DNA of 64,000 bases from Brevibacillus brevis (GTDB taxonomy: Bacteria; Bacillota; Bacilli; Brevibacillales; Brevibacillaceae): NCBI RefSeq assembly GCF_001039275.2, contig NZ_CP030117.1:1881501-1945500 (forward strand). The letters are read 5' to 3'. Below, piece by piece: positions 17,174-25,600 of the stretch; positions within the stretch are counted from its first letter, which is position 1; the number at the start of each line of letters is the position of its first letter. The notes under the pieces were generated by a model. The model did not search any database. It was not told the DNA's origin and was given only the letters and a program-made list of their open reading frames with translations. Both the position numbers and the translations under genes were made by a program.

Positions 17174-18172
17174 GTGGATAAAATTGATCTCTCCGAGGTT
17201 TGCCAGCAATATCGGGCGCGCGTAATCCGAATTACGCCCCTTGATGATTGCTATTTACTGGAGACAAACCGGGGCCCCAAAGAACTCCACGTTTGGCCGC
17301 GTGTAGATGTGATGCGCTGGTCGTTTGCTTGGCGCGAACGACTGGCTCGTCAGGGGTTTCGAGAAGTGGAGCGGTTTATTCGTACGAGAGACACCAAGCC
17401 ATTTTTGATTTTGGGTAAACGCGGTGTTACCATGACCGACCATCACAGACAATTCGAAGACTATCAGCCCGGCCAGGACATTGCGAGGGAATGTGGACGC
17501 GTGATCGCGATGATGCATCAGTCTCAGCAGGAAAGTCCTTTACTGTCCGGAAGTGATTTGCTCAAGCAGGAAAAGAAGCAAGTAGAAGAAAAAGGAAGGC
17601 GTGCCAAAGAGTTGGTCGAATCATTTCGAGCCAAATCTGGGCGGAATTCTAAGGAAAATCGTTGGGTATCGGAACTCATGACCCCTATGCTGCAAAGAAT
17701 GGACCGTTCCGCTGCGATGCTGGCCCACGAGCGAATTACTCCGGAGGCGGTTGCTGTATCCCATCGGGACCTTTTGCGTGACAACTGGGGAATGATAAAC
17801 GGGAAGCTGTACTTGAGAGGTTTTTTCAGGCCGGTGATTTCAGTCCAGCAACGCGATGTTGCCACTTTTTTGCGCGATCACTTTTTAACCCATAAGGATC
17901 TGAAGCAGATTGACGCTTTTTTTGACGGCTATGAAGAAATCAAGCCACTCACCTATGGAAACTATTCGTTGATACTCGCCTTTATGGCTCGTCCTCGTGA
18001 AGTGTACAAGAGTATCGAATCGTACGTAAAGCGCGTATCGCTGGATCGAGAAGCGTCGATCGCTGGTATTGAGCAGGCCTTGCAGAGCCAACAATCTGTT
18101 GACTTGCTGCTTCGGCATATTGCAGAGCGGGCCGAGCGTTCGAGGAGGGAGGGAGTCTATGAGTCGGTATGA
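17174..18172 (+). CDS. CotS-family spore coat kinase-like protein
   Basis: A 332-aa protein related to the CotS/YsxE aminoglycoside-phosphotransferase-like coat proteins. The catalytic-loop region reads 'AVSHRDLLRDNWGMI', so His, Asp and Asn are kept. The following metal-binding motif is 'LYLRGFFRP' where an active kinase has an Asp, so activity is doubtful. GTG start at 17174 with GGAGTGGGGG upstream, 14 bases after spoVID. It overlaps ysxE by 14 bases. B. subtilis has only ysxE here, so this is an additional copy. Confidence 0.8.
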   Translation: MDKIDLSEVCQQYRARVIRITPLDDCYLLETNRGPKELHVWPRVDVMRWSFAWRERLARQGFREVERFIRTRDTKPFLILGKRGVTMTDHHRQFEDYQPGQDIARECGRVIAMMHQSQQESPLLSGSDLLKQEKKQVEEKGRRAKELVESFRAKSGRNSKENRWVSELMTPMLQRMDRSAAMLAHERITPEAVAVSHRDLLRDNWGMINGKLYLRGFFRPVISVQQRDVATFLRDHFLTHKDLKQIDAFFDGYEEIKPLTYGNYSLILAFMARPREVYKSIESYVKRVSLDREASIAGIEQALQSQQSVDLLLRHIAERAERSRREGVYESV

Positions 18173-19154
18173 TGACATTGCTCCTTTGTTCAAAGAGTAT
18201 GACATGTATGCCCAGAGCATTGACGTTTTAAAGGAGCCAAATGTATTTAAGGCGACGACTCCCTACGGCTCCTTCGTATGCAAACGAGCCCAAGTACCCG
18301 TTCAACGTCTTGTTTTCGTCAGCGATATGCTGCGTCAATTGCAGCACCGCGGATGGGATGGAGCCGTTCCTTTTACGTACACGAAATACGATGATCCTTT
18401 TGTTCAACAGGGTAACACTGCCTTTTACGTAACCCCTTGGCAGCCAGGAAGTGAGGAATGGGCCGAGCAACCCTTGTCTTGGGCGACTCCTGCCTTGGAG
18501 CGTTTGGCGGAGCTTCATCATTTGACACAAAACTATCGCTACGATGATCCGAGACAGGTGGAGCCACTTGTCGACTCCTTGTTGAACCGTTGGCAATATT
18601 GGCAAGACCAAATGAATAAGGCGGAAACCCTTGCGCAGGAACGCAAATATCCTTCCCCTTTTGATCTGGTGTTTTTGGCTAACAAGGAGTTTCTTGAGGA
18701 AATGGCACAAACAGCCACAGACTTATTGACCGATTGGCGAGAGCGTCATGAGACGCACGCGCATTTTCGCTTATCGTTGATCCATGGTAACCCGAATCCC
18801 GAGCATGTTGTGCCAGATCGATCGGGGAAAGGACGGCTGCTTAATTTTGATCGTGCCAGCTTTGATACACCAGTGCGCGATTTGACGCTATTTTATCGTA
18901 CTTATTTTCAAATGGCGGGGGATGAGGTTGGGGCTTCTCAGCTATTCCATCGCTACGCCGAGATATTTCCGCTGCGACCAGAAGAAATTGAGCTGATGGC
19001 CTCGTTTCTGTCCTATCCGGAGAGGATCATGAGAGACTTGGATATTTATTATCATCATCCCCGCGAGTGGACCGAGTTTTACGCTGTCCAACGTTTTGAA
19101 AAAGATATGGACCGCCTGATGCGCCTGCATCGTTGGGTCCAGCAAGCCTTTTAA
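18159..19154 (+). CDS. ysxE: YsxE-like spore coat pseudokinase
   Basis: A 331-aa CotS-family protein; the position after spoVID identifies it as the YsxE orthologue. The catalytic loop reads 'LIHGNPNPEHVV': the usual HGD...N has become HGN...H, and the DFD-like motif reads 'LNFDRASFD'. It is therefore probably a structural or binding protein, not a phosphotransferase. I start at ATG 18159 after CGAGGAGGGAGGG; a longer frame from 18069 lies inside the preceding gene. In B. subtilis YsxE is a SpoVID-dependent coat protein. Confidence 0.85.
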   Translation: MSRYDDIAPLFKEYDMYAQSIDVLKEPNVFKATTPYGSFVCKRAQVPVQRLVFVSDMLRQLQHRGWDGAVPFTYTKYDDPFVQQGNTAFYVTPWQPGSEEWAEQPLSWATPALERLAELHHLTQNYRYDDPRQVEPLVDSLLNRWQYWQDQMNKAETLAQERKYPSPFDLVFLANKEFLEEMAQTATDLLTDWRERHETHAHFRLSLIHGNPNPEHVVPDRSGKGRLLNFDRASFDTPVRDLTLFYRTYFQMAGDEVGASQLFHRYAEIFPLRPEEIELMASFLSYPERIMRDLDIYYHHPREWTEFYAVQRFEKDMDRLMRLHRWVQQAF

Positions 19155-19159
19155 TAAGC

Positions 19160-19195
19160 AACGTCTCACCGCGTGGGGCGTTGTTTTTCTTTTTT
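19160..19195 (+). terminator. Terminator of the spoVID operon
   Basis: Stem AACGTCTCAC (19160-19169) with GTGGGGCGTT (19173-19182), two G-U pairs, followed by a T-rich tract to 19195. The tract also holds the stop of the convergent small gene. Confidence 0.8.
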
Positions 19196-19376
19196 ATAAC
19201 CATTCAAGGGAGATGGCAACATAGAGCATGGCTAGCAAACCGAGAAGGACGACATCAAAAGAGGTAGGAAACACTACTGTTCGGATAAACTGAAAAACCA
19301 ACAGCGGAAAGAGCACTTGCTTGCACCCGTATTTGATCCGTAAATACGTGGGGTTATACTTCCAACGAAAATTCAT
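19194..19376 (-). CDS. Small membrane protein, unknown function
   Basis: A 60-aa protein: a basic N-terminus ('MNFRWKYNPTYLRIKYG') and two hydrophobic stretches, the first about 18-32 and the second 'VVLLGLLAMLYVAISLEWL' at the C-terminus. I start at the ATG at 19376 because TGAGGTG lies 7 bases before it. I do not recognise the family. It converges on ysxE and shares the same short T-rich gap. Confidence 0.65.
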   Translation of the reverse strand: MNFRWKYNPTYLRIKYGCKQVLFPLLVFQFIRTVVFPTSFDVVLLGLLAMLYVAISLEWL

Positions 19377-19472
19377 CACAATCACCTCATTCCAGCATAT
19401 GCGCGGCAACTTTGGACAGTGTCTACAACCTTGAGCAAATGCCTAAAACATTTTGATTGAAAGTAGATAGTG

Positions 19473-19498
19473 GTTTGAATGGTGCTTGAAAAGGGAAG
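19473..19498 (+). promoter_or_regulatory. Possible sigma-B-like promoter of the partner-switching module
   Basis: GTTTGA (19473-19478), 14 bases, GGGAAG (19493-19498). The B. subtilis sigma-B consensus is GTTTAA-N12-15-GGGTAT, so this matches 5 of 6 and 4 of 6. A start near 19505 would fit the leader ORF at 19544. Short motifs such as this occur by chance. Confidence 0.25.
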
Positions 19499-19543
19499 GT
19501 GTAGGGCAGGAAGGCTAGGACGAAACGAATAAAGGTGATCACA

Positions 19544-19630
19544 ATGTTTTTGAAAATTGCCATAACCCTTTTCGCAATTCCCGAAAGAAAGAATTATGCT
19601 AAAGTGTGTATGGGAGTGGCTCGGGGATGA
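19544..19630 (+). CDS. 28-codon leader ORF coupled to the PP2C phosphatase gene
   Basis: A small frame starts at ATG 19544, 6 bases after AAAGGTGA, and stops at TGA 19628-19630. That stop overlaps the phosphatase ATG (19627) as ATGA. The peptide has a hydrophobic first half ('MFLKIAITLFAI') and a basic second half. It could be a real micropeptide or only a device that brings ribosomes to the phosphatase start, whose own binding site is weaker. No family recognised. Confidence 0.45.
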   Translation: MFLKIAITLFAIPERKNYAKVCMGVARG

Positions 19631-20829
19631 ATCATCAATTGGTCAAACTAATGGAATTGAAACAGAATTACGAGTATCTGGTGATAACCAGCAATGAGCA
19701 AAGCAAGCGCCAAGTCAATTACGAGAGTCTCATGCCATTTATAGAAGAGTTGGTCGATACGTGGTTCGTGAAAATGGACAAGCCTTGCTTCTTGTCGATC
19801 ACGTTTGAATCGGCTTTAGGTGCTGTTTATTTTCGAATCGAGCGTGGAAATAAAGAGAACGCAAAAGTACAGCGCGAAGTAGAAGAGCGCATTGTTGTCT
19901 CGGAACAGTGTGACACTGCTCAAACACCGCGCTATGTTCGCTTGTTCGCCCAGAGTAACGTCAATGACCGTGAGCTAAAGGAACTGGAAAAAGCTTTTTA
20001 TGGGCTGCTCCTTGTGAATATTCGGGCGTTGATCCTCAGATGTCAACAGGACCAGTCAACAGGGCAGCGAGAAATCGAGATGGAGATGAAGCTGGCTAGA
20101 CGCATGCAGTCGATGCTCATTCCCACAGAAGAATTGCAGTTAACCAGTTTGCGAACAAGAACGGTATACGTGCCAGTCGATTATGTAGGCGGAGATTACA
20201 TTGACTATAGACAAATCAATGATCGCTACACCTGTTTTATCATTGCGGATGTGTCCGGGCACGGTTTTTTGGCCAGTATTTGGGCAACGGGGATTAGGAT
20301 TGCTGTACGCCAGGTTTTGCAGTCCAGTTACTCGCCGGATGAGATTTTGGAACGACTCAATCAGTTGCTTTATGCAGATTTAGTGAAGACCCGTTCTTAC
20401 ATTACGATGCTGGTTGCTGTCTATGATGAGAGGGAACACAAAATTCGATTTGGCAGGGCAGGACATCCGCAGCCTTTTTATTTGTCCAAGTCGAATCAAG
20501 CCATTTTAGCTAGCAAGGGTGGGGTTGGCCTAGGGCTTTTGCCCGATAGCACGTATCAAATGGAGGAGGTACCCTTAGAAGAAGAGGGCATGCTGTTGCT
20601 CTACACAGATGGTTTGCTGGATACAGGGAGAAAAGAAGTGTTTCGAGGTAGCAGACAATGGCTTGAAGAACTATCCTCCTTATTAAATTTGCTTGGTGAT
20701 AGTAAGCAGGAATCGATGAATCGAGTTGAGGCCTACTTATTGGAGATCACACAGCAGCGAAACCAAACGGATGATATTTCTGTGTTGATTCTTCAATTTG
20801 AGCCTGAAGAGAGTATAGCCCTCGTGTAG
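19627..20829 (+). CDS. PP2C SpoIIE-type serine phosphatase (RsbU/RsbP-like)
   Basis: A 400-aa cytoplasmic protein: a unique N-terminal region of about 140 residues, a short coiled coil ('IEMEMKLARRMQSMLIP'), and a C-terminal PP2C domain from about 165. Metal-binding acids appear in 'VDYVGGDYIDY', 'IIADVSGHGF', 'LLLYTDGLLDT' and 'NQTDDISVLIL'. The coiled coil before the phosphatase domain is the switch element of RsbU-type enzymes. It should dephosphorylate a STAS antagonist, and one lies two genes downstream. ATG 19627 is preferred; GTG 19606 is possible. The next gene starts 25 bases on. Confidence 0.9.
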   Translation: MNHQLVKLMELKQNYEYLVITSNEQSKRQVNYESLMPFIEELVDTWFVKMDKPCFLSITFESALGAVYFRIERGNKENAKVQREVEERIVVSEQCDTAQTPRYVRLFAQSNVNDRELKELEKAFYGLLLVNIRALILRCQQDQSTGQREIEMEMKLARRMQSMLIPTEELQLTSLRTRTVYVPVDYVGGDYIDYRQINDRYTCFIIADVSGHGFLASIWATGIRIAVRQVLQSSYSPDEILERLNQLLYADLVKTRSYITMLVAVYDEREHKIRFGRAGHPQPFYLSKSNQAILASKGGVGLGLLPDSTYQMEEVPLEEEGMLLLYTDGLLDTGRKEVFRGSRQWLEELSSLLNLLGDSKQESMNRVEAYLLEITQQRNQTDDISVLILQFEPEESIALV

Positions 20830-20854
20830 TTGCGCGTGAATAGGAGGATGAACT

Positions 20855-22093
20855 GTGATTTTGTGTGAGCGTTGTCCGGACAATCCCACTTGTGATAATT
20901 GCCTTGTCGCGCTACGTTCTGGCGGTGCAGCGAACAAAGTAGTTCCGCCCCGCACTGTAAAGGTGACGAACCTAGCAACGAAGGAATCGTTCGAGGCGAA
21001 GCTGGTAGCAGTGAGTCGGACGACCATTGGGTTAAGCAGTTCTGATCATGTTTTGCACGGACGCATAGAAATAGAGCTCGCCTATGATTTCCGAATTATT
21101 GGTACCGGATTGCGCGGTATAGCAGGTGATCCGTACTACATTATCGATATCGAAAAAGTTTTGCGACGGGAAGATGTTCTGGAGCGGTTGCTTCTGGAAG
21201 AATTTCATACATGGCACATGAGTGGCGAATTGGACCCGGCAGACGTCTTGTTACATTGGAAGGATCGAGACGACGAGCGGGGGCGATTAATAAAACAAGA
21301 GATTCAGAAGTTATCCATACTGCGTCAGATCGAGACCGTTTTCCTCTATCTTTACGATGAAGGGAAAGTGCGTCCGCTGGGTGACGTTCGTGCGAGTTTG
21401 GAAGTAGAGCGAGAAATGCAACGACTGGTCGAAGATGCGGCTGGATCGGGTGGTTCTGTAAGGGAGCAAATTGTTACCACTGATGGCACAAAGGTGTTTG
21501 AATTATACACATCTGTATTGCCAGATCGGACCTGTGGGATCGCCTTGATTGATGTCACCGCCGTCATTGCAGAAGAACGAAAACGCAAAAGACGGGAATG
21601 GGAGATCTACAGAGATATTCTGGGTGTGGTCACAGAAGGTAAGCTATTGTTGCTTAGTGATGAAGAATTATTTTTCTTGCTTCGGGAAGGTCATAAGCTC
21701 TTGGCAATCGACATCCGTTTACCGGAGCAGCTTGCAGAACTGCGTAAATTGTTCAAGCAAGCTTTGGAACCACATGGCATTTCTGATAAGCGCTTGCTGC
21801 AGTTTCTCGTTGCGGTCAACGAAGCTGCTTCCAATACGTTGAAGCACGGAAATGGCGGTGTGGTTACGTTATACCTAACAAATGACAGAAAGATGTGCCG
21901 CGCTGTGATCCATGATGAAGGACAAGGCATTTTACTCGAGGATATTCCGCGAGCTACCCTACAACAAGGATTTTCTACGCGCCACTCGCTTGGGGCCGGT
22001 TTTCACGTGATCCTGCAATACTGTGATCGTGTTTATTTGAGCAGCTCGCTGGCAGGCACCAAGCTTATTTTAGAATGTATCCTTTCACGTTAA
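20855..22093 (+). CDS. RsbW/RsbT-like HATPase kinase with N-terminal Cys motif and unassigned sensor region
   Basis: A 412-aa protein. The C-terminus (about 285-410) is a GHKL ATPase of the anti-sigma kinase type: N box 'AVNEAASNTLKHG' (Glu323, Asn327), G1 'HDEGQGI', and a second glycine box 'HSLGAGFHVIL'. The N-terminus has C4-x2-C7-x5-C13-x2-C16, suited to zinc or an iron-sulfur cluster, followed by a beta-rich segment (33-100) that may be PilZ- or Sm-like and a helical linker. RsbW proteins are normally about 150 aa, so this is a fused sensor-kinase. GTG start after TAGGAGG. Its predicted partner is the STAS protein at 22201. Target unknown. Confidence 0.85.
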   Translation: MILCERCPDNPTCDNCLVALRSGGAANKVVPPRTVKVTNLATKESFEAKLVAVSRTTIGLSSSDHVLHGRIEIELAYDFRIIGTGLRGIAGDPYYIIDIEKVLRREDVLERLLLEEFHTWHMSGELDPADVLLHWKDRDDERGRLIKQEIQKLSILRQIETVFLYLYDEGKVRPLGDVRASLEVEREMQRLVEDAAGSGGSVREQIVTTDGTKVFELYTSVLPDRTCGIALIDVTAVIAEERKRKRREWEIYRDILGVVTEGKLLLLSDEELFFLLREGHKLLAIDIRLPEQLAELRKLFKQALEPHGISDKRLLQFLVAVNEAASNTLKHGNGGVVTLYLTNDRKMCRAVIHDEGQGILLEDIPRATLQQGFSTRHSLGAGFHVILQYCDRVYLSSSLAGTKLILECILSR

Positions 22094-22117
22094 GCAACCA
22101 TTTCCAAAAAGCCAAAT

Positions 22118-22149
22118 GTTTGCAAGTGAATGAAAATGGGTAATATAGT
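22118..22149 (+). promoter_or_regulatory. Candidate promoter of the STAS gene
   Basis: Two readings overlap. Sigma-B-like: GTTTGC (22118-22123), 14 bases, GGGTAA (22138-22143). Sigma-A-like: TTGCAA (22120-22125), 18 bases, TATAGT (22144-22149). I cannot choose between them from sequence. Confidence 0.35.
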
Positions 22150-22200
22150 AAAAGGACGAGCAGATTGGGTGTACCGATACCTATTGAGAGGAGTTTGAGC

Positions 22201-22527
22201 ATGGACTACCGCGCAACAGAGGCGAACGGACAGGCTACATTGTTTTTCGTCGGAGAGTTGGACATGGCTGTAGGAGATCGAGTAGGTGAATTGCTCCAGC
22301 AGTATGGAGGGCGAAATCAATCCGTTACCGTCGATTTTCAAGGTGTCTCCTTTGTAGATTCTTCCGGTATTGGAAGCCTGTTTTTTACCACGAAAGAACT
22401 GTTGGCCATGGGCAAACAGGTAGAAATCGTTAATGTCCGAGAAGAAATTCTCGATATTTTGGGCGTGCTCGGTTTTACCGAAGCACTAGGCATTGCAGTT
22501 GGAAAAGTGGGCGAAACACGGGTTTGA
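22201..22527 (+). CDS. STAS-domain anti-sigma-factor antagonist (RsbV/SpoIIAA-like)
   Basis: A 108-aa single STAS domain. The phosphorylatable serine lies in 'SFVDSSGIGSLFF', as in SpoIIAA and RsbV. 'LFFVGELDMA' opens the fold. In the family, the unphosphorylated form binds the HATPase kinase and frees its target; the kinase phosphorylates it and the PP2C enzyme reverses this. All three activities are encoded in 19627-22527 on one strand. ATG 22201 follows GAGAGGAG; an in-frame start at 22165 lacks a site. The stop overlaps the -35 of the valS promoter. Confidence 0.9.
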   Translation: MDYRATEANGQATLFFVGELDMAVGDRVGELLQQYGGRNQSVTVDFQGVSFVDSSGIGSLFFTTKELLAMGKQVEIVNVREEILDILGVLGFTEALGIAVGKVGETRV

Positions 22528-22553
22528 CGCCAAACAGCGTGATTGTATATAAT
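22524..22553 (+). promoter_or_regulatory. Sigma-A promoter of the valS T-box leader
   Basis: TTGACG (22524-22529), 18 bases, TATAAT (22548-22553). The -35 overlaps the stop codon of the STAS gene. Confidence 0.75.
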
Positions 22554-22569
22554 AGTGAAAGCTAATCAT

Positions 22570-22850
22570 ACGACAACTACATACGATAGGAACAATGAGT
22601 GGGAAGAGTAAGTCAGAACGCCTTAGCAGAGAGGAGAATCAGTTGCTGCGAGATTCTCTAAGGATTTGAATGGCTGAAGGTCGCCCAGGAGTTTTTTCGG
22701 TGAAAGCATGTGCCTAGCCGAGACCGGTTCGCAACCGTTATCTTGTCAGAGTGAACACACCATAAGCTTGACGTTTATCGTGTGTTAACAAAGGTGGTAC
22801 CGCGAAAATAATCCTTTCGTCCTTTGCGATGAAGGGTTTTTTTATTTTTT
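22570..22850 (+). ncRNA. T-box leader of valS
   Basis: A classical T-box riboswitch in the 331 bases between the promoter and valS. The T-box sequence AAGGTGGTACCGCG is at 22791-22804, and its TGG contacts the acceptor end of uncharged tRNA. A terminator hairpin follows (about 22813-22835) with a long T run to 22850. A GTC triplet at 22680-22682 on the 3' side of stem I is a candidate valine specifier; I did not fold the whole stem. Uncharged tRNA-Val should favour antitermination and expression of valS, and possibly of folC and murC. Confidence 0.93.
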
Positions 22851-22884
22851 GCAAAGCAAGTCATGCTAATAGGAGGAGTCGTAC

Positions 22885-25557
22885 ATGTCTACACAGCCAA
22901 CAACCGACATCGACCAATTGCTGCCGAAAAACTATGATCCAAAAGCAGCAGAGAACAAATGGTATCCGTATTGGATCGAGAAACAATTTTTCAAGGCAGA
23001 ACGTGACCCGAATAAACGTCCGTTTACGATTGTCATTCCACCGCCAAACGTAACTGGTAAATTGCACTTGGGCCATGCGCTCGATACGACTTTGCAAGAT
23101 ATCATTACGCGTACCAAGCGTATGCAAGGCTACAGCACCTTGTTCTTGCCAGGTATGGACCACGCTGGTATTGCAACTCAAGCGCGCGTAGAAGCTACCT
23201 TGCGTGAGGAAGGCGTCTCTCGCCATGATCTGGGCCGCGAAAAATTCGTGGAAAAGGTATGGGAGTGGAAGCACATCTACGCTTCGCATATTCGTGAGCA
23301 GTGGGAAAAGCTCGGTCTTGCTCTGGATTACTCCCGCGAGCGTTTTACGATGGATGAAGGCTTGTCCCAAGCTGTACGCGAAGTATTTGTTCGTCTGTAC
23401 GAAAAAGGCTTGATCTATCGTGGCAACCGCATTATTAACTGGGACCCTGCTGCCCGCACAGCTCTGTCCGATATTGAAGTGATCTACAAGGAAGTAAAAG
23501 GTGCGCTGCATCACATGCGTTACCCATTGGCAGATGGCACTGGTTATATCGAAGTAGCTACAACCCGTCCTGAAACAATGCTCGGTGATACGGCTGTAGC
23601 GGTACATCCGGAAGATGAACGTTACAAGGACATGATCGGCAAAACCGTTATTTTGCCAATCGTAGGACGCGAAATTCCAATCGTCGCAGATGACTACGTT
23701 GATCCTGAGTTTGGCTCTGGCGCTGTGAAAATTACGCCAGCACACGATCCGAATGACTTTGAATTGGGTCTTCGTCATCAGTTGCCACAAATCGTTGTCA
23801 TGGATGAGACGGGTACGATGAACGAGCTGGCTGGTATCTATAAAGGCTTGGATCGCTTTGCATGCCGCAAGCAAATCATCAAAGATTTAACCGAGCAAGG
23901 TGTTATGTTCAAGGTTGAGGAGCATATTCATCAGGTTGGACATAGTGAGCGTAGCGATGCAGTTGTAGAACCATACCTTTCTACCCAATGGTTCGTAAAA
24001 ATGCAGCCTTTGGCTGACGAAGCACTGGCTAATGCAAACAGCCCTGAGAGCGTGAAATTCGTCCCAGAGCGCTTCAAGACGAATTACCTGCGTTGGATTG
24101 AAAACATCCGCGACTGGTGCATCTCCCGTCAGCTTTGGTGGGGTCACCGAATTCCTGCATGGTATTGCGGAGATTGTAACGAAACGATTGTATCTCGCAC
24201 AGATGTGACTGAGTGCCCAAGCTGCCATAGCCACAAGCTGGAGCAGGACAACGACGTTCTCGATACATGGTTCTCCTCTGGTCTATGGCCGTTCTCCACA
24301 CTAGGCTGGCCGGAAGAATCTGAGGACATGAAGTACTTCTATCCAACGAACGTCCTGGTAACAGGTTACGATATCATCTTCTTCTGGGTTGCTCGCATGA
24401 TGTTCTCAGGTCTTGAATTTACCGGAAAAAGTCCGTTTGAATCCGTCTTGATCCACGGCATTATTCGCGACTCCGAGGGCCGCAAAATGTCCAAATCACT
24501 CGGAAACGGCGTCGATCCGATGGAAGTGATTGAGAAGTACGGAGCGGATGCACTGCGATACACACTGGCGACAGGGAACTCACCAGGGAATGACCAACGA
24601 TTCTATTGGGAAAAGGTGGAGGCAAACCGCAACTTCGCGAACAAGATTTGGAATGCGTCCCGTTTTGCCTTGATGAACCTGGCTGACTTCAAATACGAGG
24701 AAATCGATTTGAGCGGTGAGCTGTCTACACCAGACAAATGGATTCTCTCCCGCCTGCAAGCGACAATCGCAGATGTAACCCGTCTGTCTGACGCATTTGA
24801 ATTTGGGGAAACAGGCCGTGTGCTGTACAACTTCATTTGGGATGACCTGTGTGACTGGTATATCGAGATGGCGAAGCTGCCGCTGTATGGTACCGATGAA
24901 GCCGCGAAGAAAACAACCCAATCCGTTCTGGTAACGGTTCTGGATCAAACGCTCAAGCTGTTGCATCCGTTCATGCCGTTCATGACGGAGGAAATTTGGC
25001 AGGCATTGCCTCACCAAGGCGAGAGCATTACAGTAGCACCTTGGCCAACCGTTAACGAGCAATGGATTTTTGCTGAAGCAGAAAGCGAAATGAACCAGTT
25101 GATGGATATCATCCGCAGCGTACGCAACATCCGTGCAGAAGTAAACGTACCGATGTCCAAGAAAATTGAGCTCTTGATCAAGCCAAGCGATGCATTGTCC
25201 GCTGAGCGTCTGACACGCGGTGAGCACTACCTCACTCGTTTCTGCAACCCTGAGCGTCTGGAAATCAGCCTAGATCTGGCTACGCCTGATAAAGCGATGT
25301 CTGCTGTGATCACGGGAGCTGAATTGTTCCTTCCACTGGCAGGCTTGATCGATATCGAGCAAGAGCTAAAGCGTCTGGAAAAAGAAGTGGCGACACTCAA
25401 CGGCGAAGTGGAGCGCATTGAGAAAAAGCTCAACAATGCTGGATTTATGGCCAAGGCACCTGAAAAAGTAGTCGCAGAGGAAAAAGCGAAAATGGCAGAC
25501 TACATGGATAAGCGGGATAAAGTGATTGCACGACTTGCCGAATTGAAGGGCGAATGA
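22885..25557 (+). CDS. valS: Valyl-tRNA synthetase
   Basis: Charges tRNA-Val. The 890-aa class I synthetase has the HIGH motif as 'KLHLGHAL' (His61) and KMSKS at Lys534-Ser538 ('[14 protein letters not shown]'). The editing domain includes '[19 protein letters not shown]'. A C-terminal coiled coil ('[26 protein letters not shown]' region) is the tRNA-binding arm. It is controlled by the T-box upstream. folC starts 43 bases later. Confidence 0.98.
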   Translation: MSTQPTTDIDQLLPKNYDPKAAENKWYPYWIEKQFFKAERDPNKRPFTIVIPPPNVTGKLHLGHALDTTLQDIITRTKRMQGYSTLFLPGMDHAGIATQARVEATLREEGVSRHDLGREKFVEKVWEWKHIYASHIREQWEKLGLALDYSRERFTMDEGLSQAVREVFVRLYEKGLIYRGNRIINWDPAARTALSDIEVIYKEVKGALHHMRYPLADGTGYIEVATTRPETMLGDTAVAVHPEDERYKDMIGKTVILPIVGREIPIVADDYVDPEFGSGAVKITPAHDPNDFELGLRHQLPQIVVMDETGTMNELAGIYKGLDRFACRKQIIKDLTEQGVMFKVEEHIHQVGHSERSDAVVEPYLSTQWFVKMQPLADEALANANSPESVKFVPERFKTNYLRWIENIRDWCISRQLWWGHRIPAWYCGDCNETIVSRTDVTECPSCHSHKLEQDNDVLDTWFSSGLWPFSTLGWPEESEDMKYFYPTNVLVTGYDIIFFWVARMMFSGLEFTGKSPFESVLIHGIIRDSEGRKMSKSLGNGVDPMEVIEKYGADALRYTLATGNSPGNDQRFYWEKVEANRNFANKIWNASRFALMNLADFKYEEIDLSGELSTPDKWILSRLQATIADVTRLSDAFEFGETGRVLYNFIWDDLCDWYIEMAKLPLYGTDEAAKKTTQSVLVTVLDQTLKLLHPFMPFMTEEIWQALPHQGESITVAPWPTVNEQWIFAEAESEMNQLMDIIRSVRNIRAEVNVPMSKKIELLIKPSDALSAERLTRGEHYLTRFCNPERLEISLDLATPDKAMSAVITGAELFLPLAGLIDIEQELKRLEKEVATLNGEVERIEKKLNNAGFMAKAPEKVVAEEKAKMADYMDKRDKVIARLAELKGE

Positions 25558-25600
25558 TCCGCCATACCATCGCATATTTTTGAGAATGGAGCATTGTGGT

